Shown here: positions 32,872 to 42,477 of the stretch, one piece after another
Position numbering within the stretch: position 1 is the stretch's first letter
How the letters are laid out: each line of letters begins with the position of its first letter
NCBI GenBank assembly: GCA_029204225.1
Contig: CM055108.1
Coordinates: 48,105,996-48,169,995 of the forward strand
DNA: 64,000 nt
Direction: 5' to 3'
Source: Diphasiastrum complanatum
Lineage: Eukaryota > Streptophyta > Lycopodiopsida > Lycopodiales > Lycopodiaceae
Made by a program: the position numbers and the translations under genes
The notes under the pieces: model-generated
Databases searched by the model: none
What the model was told of the DNA's origin: nothing
What the model saw: only the letters and a program-made list of their open reading frames with translations

Positions 32872-34354
32872 CTTTTTTAGCTGGGAAACAGGTCTCAAAG
32901 AAGTGGATTTCCGTGTAAACACCCTTCTCTTATTTCTCCCCATGGAACCACAGATGCACTTTCTTTTTGATCTCACCCTATGAGAAATGCGTGTAGTTGC
33001 TGGTTCCTTGTTCCTGCTTTGACTATAAGCTTGAACCTGAAAACTATACGGTTCTGCATGCAGTATATCTCCTGCTCCAACATTTGAAGTTACTTGATGA
33101 TTTGATAAGTGATTTGACATGTTCTCCATGTCAGATGATCTTATAGAAATGACTTGACTTTCAGCACTTCTGTCTGCGGATGGTTCTTCCGTACTCCGTT
33201 GTCGAAGATCAGCGATGCCTGCTGCGTCTTCGATCTGAGGATCACATTGTATGATGTCTGAAAGCAATCGAGTTTTTTTTGCCTTGCATTTTAGTTTCCT
33301 TAGTTTAAAAGGTTGGGTAATTTCCTTTGGAAAAGAGAAATTGGAACATCGTTTATTATGTCCTTCTATCTCTTTGGAATCAAGGGTTGAATCGCAAATA
33401 GTGAATGAAATTGATTCTGGACAAGCAATAGTGTCAAATTGATCGGATATCAAGGCCATCTGAGATTTTAAAGCACCTCGCTCCACTTGAATGATATCAT
33501 TCTTTGCAACTTCCTGGTCACACAATGCTTCTTCCTCTATACTATCTTCAAGAATGTCCACTGACTCATCACCGAAATTTGAACATCGTGTTCTCCCTTT
33601 GCAAAGATTATCATCCCGAACATCGTCCTCTCTCTGTGTAAAGTTCTGTGGATCTTTTGTTGCTGACAAGCAGAATTTGTTGAATTTGAAAGCCTTCTCC
33701 CAAACAAATTTTTCATCGTTGAGCTTCTCGACAGAAAGTGGTAAGTTTGAAGATTGTTGCTTCTGTGAATTCCCTTCTGATTCCAAGTTTTTAAGCAGCT
33801 CAGCTTCTTTTGGATCACCCAAGAGCTCACCGTTACTATCCACCCTAGTTTGACTCTTGACAGAAAGTTGCATTTCTGCATGATGTTCCTGCTCAAATGT
33901 CAATCCCTTTCCCATGTTTTGAAATAATTTCAGATCTTGTTCTTCTCTCAAAAATTCATCACTACTAGGTGCACTAGCCAACTTACTCTCGATGGCTACA
34001 GTTAAATGCTCGTTGATAGGTTTATCAGTCTCCACAACATAAGTCCTAGGACATGCTCCATCAATTGTTTTTATTTGACCTCCAAATTCTAAATCAAAGT
34101 CATTGCACCTTGTTTCGTCCCCTAAATTGACATGCAACCTGAAATCCGCATGAAATTGTTTTTCTTTGATGCTTGTATTTTCACCCGTCACCAATGCATC
34201 TTGTTGGCTGGTAACATCTAATGACATCCCAGGTGAAGATGCACAAATAAGTGGGAGGAATACCTCGATGCTCTTAGATCTGTTCATTGGTGCCATTGAT
34301 GAAAATGGCCAGGCAATGCTTTTATCCCTCTCTTGCATTTGCAACACATAGCCT
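32872..34354 (-). CDS. EMF1: EMF1-like protein, third exon with diagnostic N-terminal motif
   Basis: Acceptor CCAATTCAG|AGGC (34354) and donor AAAAAAG|GTAATC (32872). Joined to the preceding exon it reads FTIRGYVLQMQERD followed by KSIAWPF, matching the EMF1 N-terminal signature F-S-(I/M)-R-G-(Y/F)-V...(R)ERD...CWPF. The usual Cys of CWPF is Ala here, and the following VPKFRWW block is not evident (only FLPLICASSP). KLKCKAKKTRLLSDIIQ (about residues 450-466) matches the conserved RKVRLLSELL block of EMF1. A basic cluster with RVRSKRK and GRNKRRVFTRKS (about 556-580) is a likely nuclear localisation signal. The rest is acidic and disordered-looking. Phase 2 in, phase 0 out, both matching the neighbouring exons. 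EMF1 is the best assignment; a diverged EMF1-like paralogue cannot be excluded. Confidence 0.8.
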
Positions 34355-34884
34355 CTGAATTGGCAGTAGGTGAACGGTTACTAGAATGTAAGAAGACTGA
34401 ATTTTTGAAAAGCAATTTTTGATATGACCCAGCAAAACTGTAAGCACGGTAGGCAGACAACAAACTCCAAATTGCAATTCCAGTGAATCAACAATTTGTT
34501 AACACCAGTAGGTGAATGCCTCCTAGAAATTTAATGAGACAATTAGCTTCGTGAAAACGATTCTTGATAGGAATGAATACAGCTTAAATTACAACACCTA
34601 GCAGCTTCAAGTACCAAGAATCAAGAAGTGGTAATTTGAGCAGTATTCATTTCAAGAGTCAGCTCATTATCAAGCCATAGAGAGTAAAATGTGGACTGCC
34701 TCTCTAATCTAATATTTCACTCTGAGCTTGTGGTCTTCTGCTAAAACATTGAGTCAGAAAGGAAAAATCTATGCAAAAAATCTCCATGAGATTAGAGAAT
34801 TTCCAAATTTACAGTCAATTTCACATGACAGTAATGTCATAAGGCTAAGGCTTACAACAAAAAAGTACGTCCAACCAAAGGTAC
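34355..34884 (-). other. Intron 2 of the EMF1-like gene
   Basis: 530 bp between GTACC donor and TTCAG acceptor. AT-rich with no recognised element. It is the only compact intron of the gene. Confidence 0.65.
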
Positions 34885-35110
34885 CTGATTGTAAATGATG
34901 ATGAGAAGACTTCTTGTGCAGCTGAGTCTTCTGACTGTTCCATTTTCTGTTCGCTCCAAGAAGCGCTTTCCCCATGCAGATCACAACTTTCTAACTTAGA
35001 AGTATTTGCCTGCTCTAATGTTGCCAACACTCCTTCCAATGTAAGGGCTCGTTTATGAAGAAAATACATTCTCATATCGTGTTTGCTTGAATACCTGCAG
35101 AATTGTGCAG
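34885..35110 (-). CDS. EMF1: EMF1-like protein, second exon
   Basis: The donor is ACAATCAG|GTACC (34885); joined to 34354 it completes the Arg codon of FTIRGYV. The exon reads YSSKHDMRMYFLHKRALTLE, then GVLATLEQANTSKLESC and an acidic Ser-rich stretch. Two starts are possible. An acceptor TTTGATCAG|CTGCAC (exon from 35110) joins in phase with the exon at 39180. Alternatively CTGCAG|GTATTC (35095) is the acceptor and translation begins at ATG 35073-35075. The TLEGVL segment has no counterpart I can recall in Arabidopsis EMF1, whose N terminus is short. Confidence 0.65.
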
Positions 35111-35163
35111 CTGATCAAAGCACCATCAGAACATTGTGCAGCTGATCAAAGCACCATCAGAAC
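35102..35163. repeat. Perfect 31-bp tandem duplication at a splice acceptor
   Basis: Two identical 31-bp units (35102-35132 and 35133-35163). On the minus strand each contains TTTGATCAG|CTGCAC, the proposed acceptor of exon 2, so the splice site is duplicated. Since 31 is not a multiple of three, only the proximal copy keeps the frame. Confidence 0.95.
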
Positions 35164-35340
35164 ACATCTTGTAGTGAAAACCAAATACCTCACGCATTCT
35201 CATGCACATGTTACAGCTACATATGAAGCAATTAAAATAAAAAACATTTGAATACCCAAGACAGAATAGAATATATTCATATAATAATGTTACTGCATGC
35301 TGGACCTGTGGTACCAAAACTGGCACATAAGGAAAAGGTG

Positions 35341-35530
35341 CACCCATGTGCATGTGATAGGAGCATCAAACACCTTCTGGAGAGAGGACCAAATTCTACA
35401 ACAATCATATAAACTGTCGATACTAAAAGGCACACCCATGTGCATGTGATAGGAGCATCAAGCACTCTCTGGAGAGATAGAAGTTAGAACCAAATTCTAC
35501 TCCAATCATATATAGCTATGGATGCTAAAA
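35341..35530. repeat. 92-bp imperfect tandem duplication
   Basis: CACCCATGTGCATGTGATAG starts at 35341 and again at 35433. The remainder of the unit (GGAGCATCAA, TCTGGAGAGA, ACCAAATTCTAC) recurs with small indels. Non-coding, in intron 1. Confidence 0.85.
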
Positions 35531-35629
35531 CTAATAGTCACCATTAACTCTGCATGCACTTGTAAACTTGGAAATTTTCTTCTAACGCATTGCCAAACTT
35601 GTGCCTATCTTAGTTTTGCCATGAACCGT

Positions 35630-35700
35630 GGTTCAAAAGACGAAGGTTTGAACTGGCAAATCGTATAGGGCCAGTTCAAACTGGGATCCCAGACCAGTTG
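35630..35700. repeat. Palindromic-word island (GTTTGAACTGGC type)
   Basis: A 12-bp inverted repeat, GTTTGAACTGGC (35646-35657) and GCCAGTTCAAAC (35670-35681), with a 12-base loop. It overlaps the perfect palindrome CTGGGATCCCAG (35681-35692). GAACCGTGGTTC lies just upstream. Confidence 0.85.
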
Positions 35701-36029
35701 GAAAGAAAAAAAAAAAAGCCTGATTTGTCATTGATTATCAGTTTTTGATATTTTATCATGCTTTGAATACAAATTCCACGACTTGTATGAAGGAAAACTT
35801 CAAAAGTAAGGTTTGCTCCACCAAAACTCCACAATCCATTTATAAAAAAATAATAAATTATCCTCCTACTTTGCTTCTGTCTACCGGCACCATGCTCCTT
35901 GTAATCTTCTATGATGAAACTTGACCTCACTTGACTAGTAAGAATAACGATGTTGTTTGAGCAACAATAAATTGCATAACAAAAAAGGCAACATCTATTC
36001 CAATGAAAAGCAACACAAAGCCCTTTGGA

Positions 36030-36740
36030 AGTGTTCAAACTTTTGGTGAGTAGCTTTTCAAATTTTATGGTTTGTCAAGCGATGTGGTGAGTGACCATGA
36101 TGCTCAATTCACAAGACATTTCTGGACTTTCTTTTTTCAAAATTTGAGACCACATTAAGTTTTGGTTGAACGGATCATCCAGAATCATATGGTTAGACAC
36201 AAGCATTCAAGACTATAGAGGGTATGCTCCACGCATGTGTCACGTAGGTAGACGAGTGCGAAGCGTATCCTCTACTGCTCAAGTTTGCTTCCAACAGTCC
36301 TAAGCATTCTGCCACTAGGTACAAGCCCTTTTGTATAAGTCCCAACCAAGAGCACCCTATTGCCACAAAAAGAAAAGGAACCCAATTACAAAAGGTGATT
36401 GATTTAAAATGGGATGTGCAAGAGACATCACAGATTGCATGGAAAAATGTCCAGATTTTTTTGATTGAGCACAACATTATGAAAATTTGAGTTAACTCAT
36501 CGAGTTTTTTAGGAACACGATCAAGTATATTCCAACAAGAGACTCAAAAGTGATGTGAACTAGTAAATATTACAAATTACCTACAAGGTGTTGGGTATTG
36601 TTTAAGATTATTAAAGTGGTCACTAATATGGCTTACAAGTTGGAACTCCAAAGATGAATTGGGCTAGGCACGACCTTTCATCTAATGTTCCATTGAAACC
36701 TAAGATCTTCATTAGGTGGAAAGAATAGTCATCAGATGAT
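36030..36740 (+). pseudogene. Ty3/gypsy integrase remnant
   Basis: FYGLSSDVVSDHDAQFTRHF (36080-36140) matches the gypsy integrase core motif GLP..VVSDRD..F.S.FW, giving the second catalytic Asp. Further on, VVTNMAYKLELQ (about 36600) matches the C-terminal VAYKLELP block, followed by degenerate HxVFHVSxLK-like bases near 36690. Many stops and shifts lie between. No LTR found. Confidence 0.7.
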
Positions 36741-37309
36741 AATTCTTGGAGAGCATTGAAAGTCTAAAAAGAAAACTTCCTCCACCTCTATTTTTTAAGA
36801 CATAAATGGTTCAAGGGAGAAGTATCTTACATCCTTGACTAATTATAATTAGTCAACTTCTAGCCTTACATCAGAGGTTAGGCTTGAACTAGTGGTTAGC
36901 ACTCAAGGTCGTTTATAGTTGGCTATAACTAGAATTACTTAGGTCAATTAGAGGACACCTCAATTGGACATGTGGGAGTAGTTGTTGCTGCTGCACAATG
37001 GGTACCCATGACATTTGCCCTTGGTTTTGTCGCTATATAAGGGGTACTAGTGGCATAAGTTGGATTATTCGAACTGATAAGAGCTCTTAGTGATTGTCGA
37101 GCACCTCCCTAGTCAAGTGGCTCATGGTGTGGTATGCAATGCCATGGCTATGACATAGGACATAAATCGACAATGCTATTGATGTCTCTCAAGCTTGGAG
37201 GTGATCAAGGGTTTGGTGATTAACAATTGGGTTACTTAATATTTCCAAGGCTCTATTTGTTCTTAACTAACTCCAATTTAACCGAGCAGGTGAAGATTGA
37301 TGAGCTTTA

Positions 37310-37740
37310 CATTGGTTGCTCCGTGTAAATCTCCTCGAGTTCTCCATTTGGAAAAGCATTTATTATGTGTACAATGAATTCAATGATCACTAATACTGGG
37401 AGATTTGTTCTTGTGGAGATTAGTTTTACCACTAGTGCATAGGTCTCTATGCAATCGACACCCTTCTCTTGAGTGTAACCCTTGGCAACTAATCTAGCCT
37501 TATACTTTTCTATCCCTCCATCTCCATCATGTTTTATTTTCAAACCCAATTGCAACCTATGGGTGTCCTCCCTTCAAGTAAGCTGGTGAGTATCCAAGTT
37601 CAATCTTGCATTGTTGACCTAATTTTTTCTTGTATTGCCATCATCCACTTGTCTGCATTCTCCCCTTGTGTCGCGCTTCTTCACAATCTTTCAGTAATGG
37701 GCTCCTCTATTTCTCCCATGGTCATCTTTGAGAACCTTTT
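37310..37740 (-). pseudogene. copia RT N-terminal fragment
   Basis: On the minus strand: NADKWMMAIQEKI, GRTPIGC, then KYKARLVAKGYTQEKGVDC, IETYALVVKLISTRTNLPVL and FPNGELEEIYTEQP. These are the RT entry blocks in order, with one frame change near 37530. Isolated; no other part of the element lies nearby. Confidence 0.85.
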
Positions 37741-39179
37741 TGGTAACCTCTAAAATTGTTAGATCTCCTAAGTGAAAAAAAAATTTCATCCTTTGTGCAA
37801 AGATCTTCCTTATGTGTTTCTTCTTGCTTTCCTTTGTCGTTTTCTGATTTTTATTCAAGTTGCATTTCTTCCAGCTCTGAGATTGCTTTCACCTTTCCTA
37901 CTTGCAAGATTATTGCTTAGGCAAACGGTCACCTATAGCAATAGTTACCAAAATAGTATACCGTTTTCAATATGGTATCCCAAAAAGGGCCATGCATACG
38001 GCAATTTTAATACACATACAAGGAATATGCCATGCCATCAACAATTTCAAATTTCTTTACGAAGAGAGATATGTAAAAAGATAAAAAATTGATCACAAAA
38101 ATTGAACTTGAAACAGCCCAAAGATGATCTTAAAACATGAAATGGCCTAAAAAATAACAATTTTTTTTAATTTTGAAGGTAAACCTTGAAAATGGTACAA
38201 AAACAGGCAAGAACAGCTAGAAACCGGCTCAATACGGCATTTGAAGCCATATTCAGGGCCAAAAACATTCTATTTGCATTTTTTGGCCCTTGATATTCTG
38301 AAAACAATTAGATTTCAACTTGCAGAAAATGTTGCATGTCGCATGTGCAAGTGCACCCATAAAGTTAAGCCATTTGTAGAAGCTCCAAAACTCCAAGGGT
38401 CAAAACAGACCATAAACTTTTATTATCAAATAGAAGGATCTTCATTGGTGCTGATTTTGACCAATCAACTTTAATTATCGAATAGAAGGATCTTCATTGT
38501 TGCTGACCTGTTTACGAGAAGAATATAAACTTACAAGGCATAGTCTATCTGCCCCTCTAGACCGACACCAATTTGCCCACTAATTCTCAAGTAAGATTTA
38601 AGGCAATAAAGGTTAAGGTTTCAGTACCTCGAGTGTCTTCACGTTCTTGCTTCCCATATGCACTAACTACCAAGACAAAATTCTGGCACATGTGCTGTGT
38701 CCAATTCCTAGCCTGCATCAACTTCATGTCAGACAAGTAAGAATGAGTACCTCTTTTGAGCTTAAAGCAAAAAGAGAGATTGATCTAGGTCACTTTCAGA
38801 TCCACTTCTAAGCATCGCAAATGTTCTTTTCGGAGAGTAACAATCAAAGTAAGACCTCAAACATCCACACTGGTATAAATGGGAAAAAGAAAGAACCAAG
38901 AACATAGTAAGAGGAGGAGTTCTAGGGTTCAAAGTTACGGTGTAGCCACCATATAACTGCTTCTCTACACTAGAGAAAACTGGAATACAAGAAAACCAGA
39001 TCAAACTATTAGACAACCTGTCTGTATTGTGTCATTTAACCGACTTCGGATTGCCAACTATGGAATGATACAAGCTGGAGCTGTATATTGAAAACTTACG
39101 AGGTGCATTCAAGAAATCTGCTGGTGGCTTAGAAATCGCAATACTACAACAAGAAGAATCACGGAGGCTTAACTTTTAC
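37741..39179. other. Intron 1 DNA, no recognised gene
   Basis: AT-rich. At 37930-38010 and 38180-38250 words such as ATACGGC, TATACCG, ATATGGTA and GGGCC recur, a weak palindromic-word island. The short frame at 38762-39016 (minus) is unassigned. Confidence 0.4.
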
Positions 39180-39243
39180 CTCCTGGTATTAGAACGGGGC
39201 TGAAAAACTGTTGTGGCTGCAAGATCCTTAGCGCAAGATCCAT
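39180..39243 (-). CDS. EMF1: Proposed first coding exon of the EMF1-like gene
   Basis: ATG at 39241-39243 has a good context (GCGATGG) and reads MDLALRILQPQQFFSPVLIP. The donor CCAGGAG|GTAAAAG (39180) is strong and leaves phase 1. Acceptor 35110 accepts phase 1, so the full join (64+226+1483+2784 bases) is exactly 1519 codons including the stop. This exon is inferred from splice phase and position next to a promoter-like region; the peptide itself resembles no EMF1 I know, and it could be untranslated with the start at 35075. Confidence 0.45.
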
Positions 39244-39528
39244 CGCACCAGCCCAGCAACAATCAAATAACCGGAAAAGAGTGGAAAAAGGAAACGAAGA
39301 ACCGCAATATCCAAAAACGGAATGAGGTCGAATTACCGGAGCGGGAAGAGAGTGAGAGTAATGCCAGGTTATTATCCCTTGCCACCCTAACCCGAAAACA
39401 ACAAGCATAAAAAAACTCTCACCAAGATGAGAACCGAAATTCCTCTTGAGCAACAGATTATCCCGAGGATCAGCTGATTCCAGGGAGCAAGACCTTGTGA
39501 GCCTGCCCTCGCGCGAATCACAATCGAT

Positions 39529-39630
39529 CGGAAGGAGTTCGCTCAAAAGATATGATTTCCAAGAAGAAATATAGACATTCGGAAGGAGTTCGCTGAAAAG
39601 ATACGATTTCCAAGAAGAACTATAGACATT
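39529..39630. repeat. 51-bp tandem duplication in the 5' leader
   Basis: Units 39529-39579 and 39580-39630, starting CGGAAGGAGTTCGCT, with four substitutions between them. The length is a multiple of three. Confidence 0.9.
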
Positions 39631-39719
39631 CTGCTGCTTGCTTTCCTTCCTCAGTTTCTTCTGTCTTTCTTTGTTTCTTTGATTCTTTTTGTGTCTTTTC
39701 TGTATTTGGGATGCAAAAG

Positions 39720-39750
39720 GGAGGAGGAGGAGGAGGAGGAGGAGGAGGAG
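39720..39750. repeat. (GGA)n trinucleotide microsatellite
   Basis: Ten uninterrupted GGA units; CTC on the sense strand of the gene. Confidence 0.95.
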
Positions 39751-40009
39751 CATTTGAAATATGGGAGACGATCCAATCCCGCTCCCGCTCCCTACTTACT
39801 CAATGCAGCAAGCATCAAGCAACTGACGTTACAAGGAGCCGGCACTAATTTGGAAATGCACCCACCAATGAGAATAAGGGACACCTTTTTTCCTCTTATC
39901 TACACCAATAAGGACACCAACAAGGACAGGTCCAAAAACCCATGGAACACTCGCTCTACGTCTTCTCGTCCAAAAACACCGCACACGCATCTAATGTCGT
40001 GTGCACCCA

Positions 40010-40101
40010 GATGCTCATCCAAGGATAGAGGTGATCTGAGATGCCCATCCCAGGGTAGAGGTGAGATCTGAGATGCCCATCCAAGGGTAGAGTTGCTCTG
40101 A
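40010..40101. repeat. Three tandem units of 30-33 bp upstream of the gene
   Basis: Each unit has GATGC(C/T)CATCC(A/C), AGGGTAGAGGTGA or a close variant, and ends TCTGA. Located about 300 bp upstream of the inferred transcript start. Confidence 0.85.
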
Positions 40102-40494
40102 GACAACGACTCCTCTCCCTCTCTCTCACTTCACCTGCACCCTTGGATCGTCGTGTGGTTATATCAGGCGTTAAAAAGACTGTGATGAAGCTCGTGAAAG
40201 CTAAGTGGGTGGGTGAACCTAGTGAAAGGTGAGTGGACGTGTGGCCATCACGCCACTCTCATGCAAGCCTGCAGATTGCTTCATGATAGTGAAGAGATCA
40301 TGACGAAATCTAACTAACATTTTGCAATTTTGCATTGTCGAATATGAGCGGGACCCCTGCTCACTCACAATGCAAAATATGTTCCTTGGACCTTCACCCT
40401 TTGAGGGTGTTCCAAGCGTCACGGGACCTACGCATTTCGTCCGATCGAGGGAATACCTCTACGGCTTTCTCACTCCTTATTTGCATTATTATTG

Positions 40495-40870
40495 TTTCCA
40501 AATAAGGGTACATTCATCTTTGAAATGAGGACTAAAAAGGTTGTGAGAAATTATAAGATAAGTCTCTAGGGCTTCATGTTTCCTCAATAGCATAGTCAAG
40601 TGTTTTCCAAATACACATATATCTTGCTTCGTAAAGAGGACCAAAATGTTGACTAAGATAAATCTCTTGGACCTAGGGCTTTACCTTTCCTTGGTAGCAA
40701 AGTCATGGTTTTCCATATTCGGGTATATCTTGCTTTGAAAAGAGGTCCAAAAAGGTTGAGGAATTCATTTAATATAAACTATAGGGCTTCATCTTTCATT
40801 GATATCAATCTTAATGTTTCCAAATTAGGGCATTTCTTGACTCCAAAGAGGACTCAATAAAATAAGTGGG
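40495..40870. repeat. 107-bp degenerate minisatellite
   Basis: TTTCCA followed by a TATCTTGC(T)TTGAAAAGAGG-like block recurs at 40495, 40604, 40710 and 40817 (spacings 109, 106, 107). Within each unit AAAAAGGTTG, AGGGCTTCAT and TTTCCT recur in the same order. About 3.5 units, roughly 70-75% alike by eye. Confidence 0.8.
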
Positions 40871-42412
40871 CCTAGGTCTTAGGAGTCATAGATTTTTGCA
40901 ATTTGGATTTCTTTTTATTCTTAAAACTTAAGAAAATGCATAGTTTGAAGTGTGATAATTTTGTGATAGGACATGTGGATATTTATTATTGCATTTTTTT
41001 TTTCTTACTCTTATTTGTGTTTTGAGACCCATCTCTTTGCATTTAAGCTAAAAAAATATGTCACATCATTTTGTGGCATTGTGCTTTCATATAAGCTATT
41101 AGAGTGCAACTCTCGAGTCAAAATCTTAGCTACTGGTTAAAGTTAGACACTTCAAAGTAAATGACATTCATTGAAGTTTATAAAAACTTTGCACAATCTT
41201 GATCTGAAAGCCAAGGTTACAAGATGAAATTTTATTTTCCCAATAGTTGGTGAAAGTAGAAACTCGTGTATGACTCAAGGTACGTTTCTAAATGGTTTGA
41301 TCATTAGTCCTCTATAAGTAAGGAGGTTTCAACTCCCTAGTGCTCTTTTTCCAAAAAAAAAAAAGAACCTTGTTTGAAACTTCTACGCAAAAAAAAAATT
41401 AGGCAAATAACATTTCACACGTGAAAGATCCATGCAACAATAATTTTTTTAATTTTCCAAACTTTTATCACCATAACTAGAGAGAGAACAGCTAACACAT
41501 AGTGCACATCCACTTCGGTTTTTGAATTCCAACCCCCAAATGGAGGGAGGATGGGCTGGCGCATTAATTGTCAAGAAAGTTCTACATGTGGAAGATCTAC
41601 ATGGAATCATTTGTGAAAAAATATATATAAGGGTTGAATAGTAATCAAGTTGTGTTGACTACTCGAAACCTCATTTTAATATGTTGGAGTGATAGCTTTT
41701 CATGCATATGATGATATAATGATTTAACGTCACCAAAAATATCATCAATAATCCATCAATCAAGGAAAAAACTTGCTTATGAAAAGTCTCTTCCATAAAA
41801 AATCATCGTATTAATTGAACAAAAAATATTTTAGCAAGCAATATTTAAATGTTTTTATTAATACCAACCATTGTTAAGTCAAATTCCAAATTATATCAAT
41901 CATGTAAATTGATCAATGAAAAGGATTAGTGGTTTGATCAATTGATGCAATTTAGAAATAATTCATAGCCTACGAAAAATTTTAAATTATTGATGGCATT
42001 ATTGAAACTTTTATAGAAGTGACGTAATTGAAAAGCTTGTTAACTAATTTTTCATTGGAAAATCTAGCAATTCATATGTATTTCAAACTGGTTTGATCAT
42101 GTTAGAATCGGCTTACATGATATGTGTAGAATGGTGGAACAATTGAACTTAGTTGATTATTCAATTCAAATTTCGATTCTTCCAATATTTCCTCATGATT
42201 TGATTTGGTTTTGTATTTTGAATAAATTAAATGAAAAGATAGTTGTTAAATTGAGCTCAAGGACATTCTATACTCGTGAGGAAACTAGGAGAAAGTGATG
42301 ATGCCTACTTTCAAAGTAAGTTTACACATGCAGAATTGGAACAAGTTAAGAAAGTCAGAGAAGCATAGTTGTTGATGTGAGAATTTGTCAACTCCTTTGC
42401 TTGTCCATTTTT
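40871..42412. other. Intergenic AT-rich DNA
   Basis: No coding family or transposon motif recognised. Several A or T homopolymer runs (e.g. 41352-41366). Confidence 0.45.
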
Positions 42413-42477
42413 GGTCAAACGGAGGCCAAACATGTACATATGGTATTTATATGTACATGTTTGGCCTCCACTTGACC
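42413..42477. repeat. Long hairpin: 28-bp arms, 9-base loop
   Basis: Arm 42413-42440 pairs with 42450-42477 with two mismatches, around loop TGGTATTTA. The pairing can be extended with gaps (CCATTTTTGG against CCAATTTGTGG) for about 12 more bases. It may be a foldback transposon remnant or a transcribed hairpin. No target duplication is evident. Confidence 0.9.

Larger units (their letters stand above)
39244..39780 (-). promoter_or_regulatory. Putative 5' UTR of the EMF1-like gene
   Basis: CT-rich leader with a (CTC)n microsatellite, typical of plant 5' UTRs. A cryptic donor TCATCTTG|GTGAGAG lies near 39425, so a small UTR intron may exist. The whole interval is also open in frame from an ATG at 39751-39753, encoding poly-Leu then Lys/Arg-rich sequence; I treat that as by-product of the repeat. 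Sequence rightward (39.8-40.1 kb) would hold the promoter; no clear TATA box found. Confidence 0.45.

Noticed and set aside
39169-39753. 194-codon poly-Leu frame as an independent gene
   Set aside because: It starts in a (CTC)n microsatellite and runs through a strong splice donor. Better explained as 5' leader of the EMF1-like gene, though an N-terminal extension is not fully excluded.
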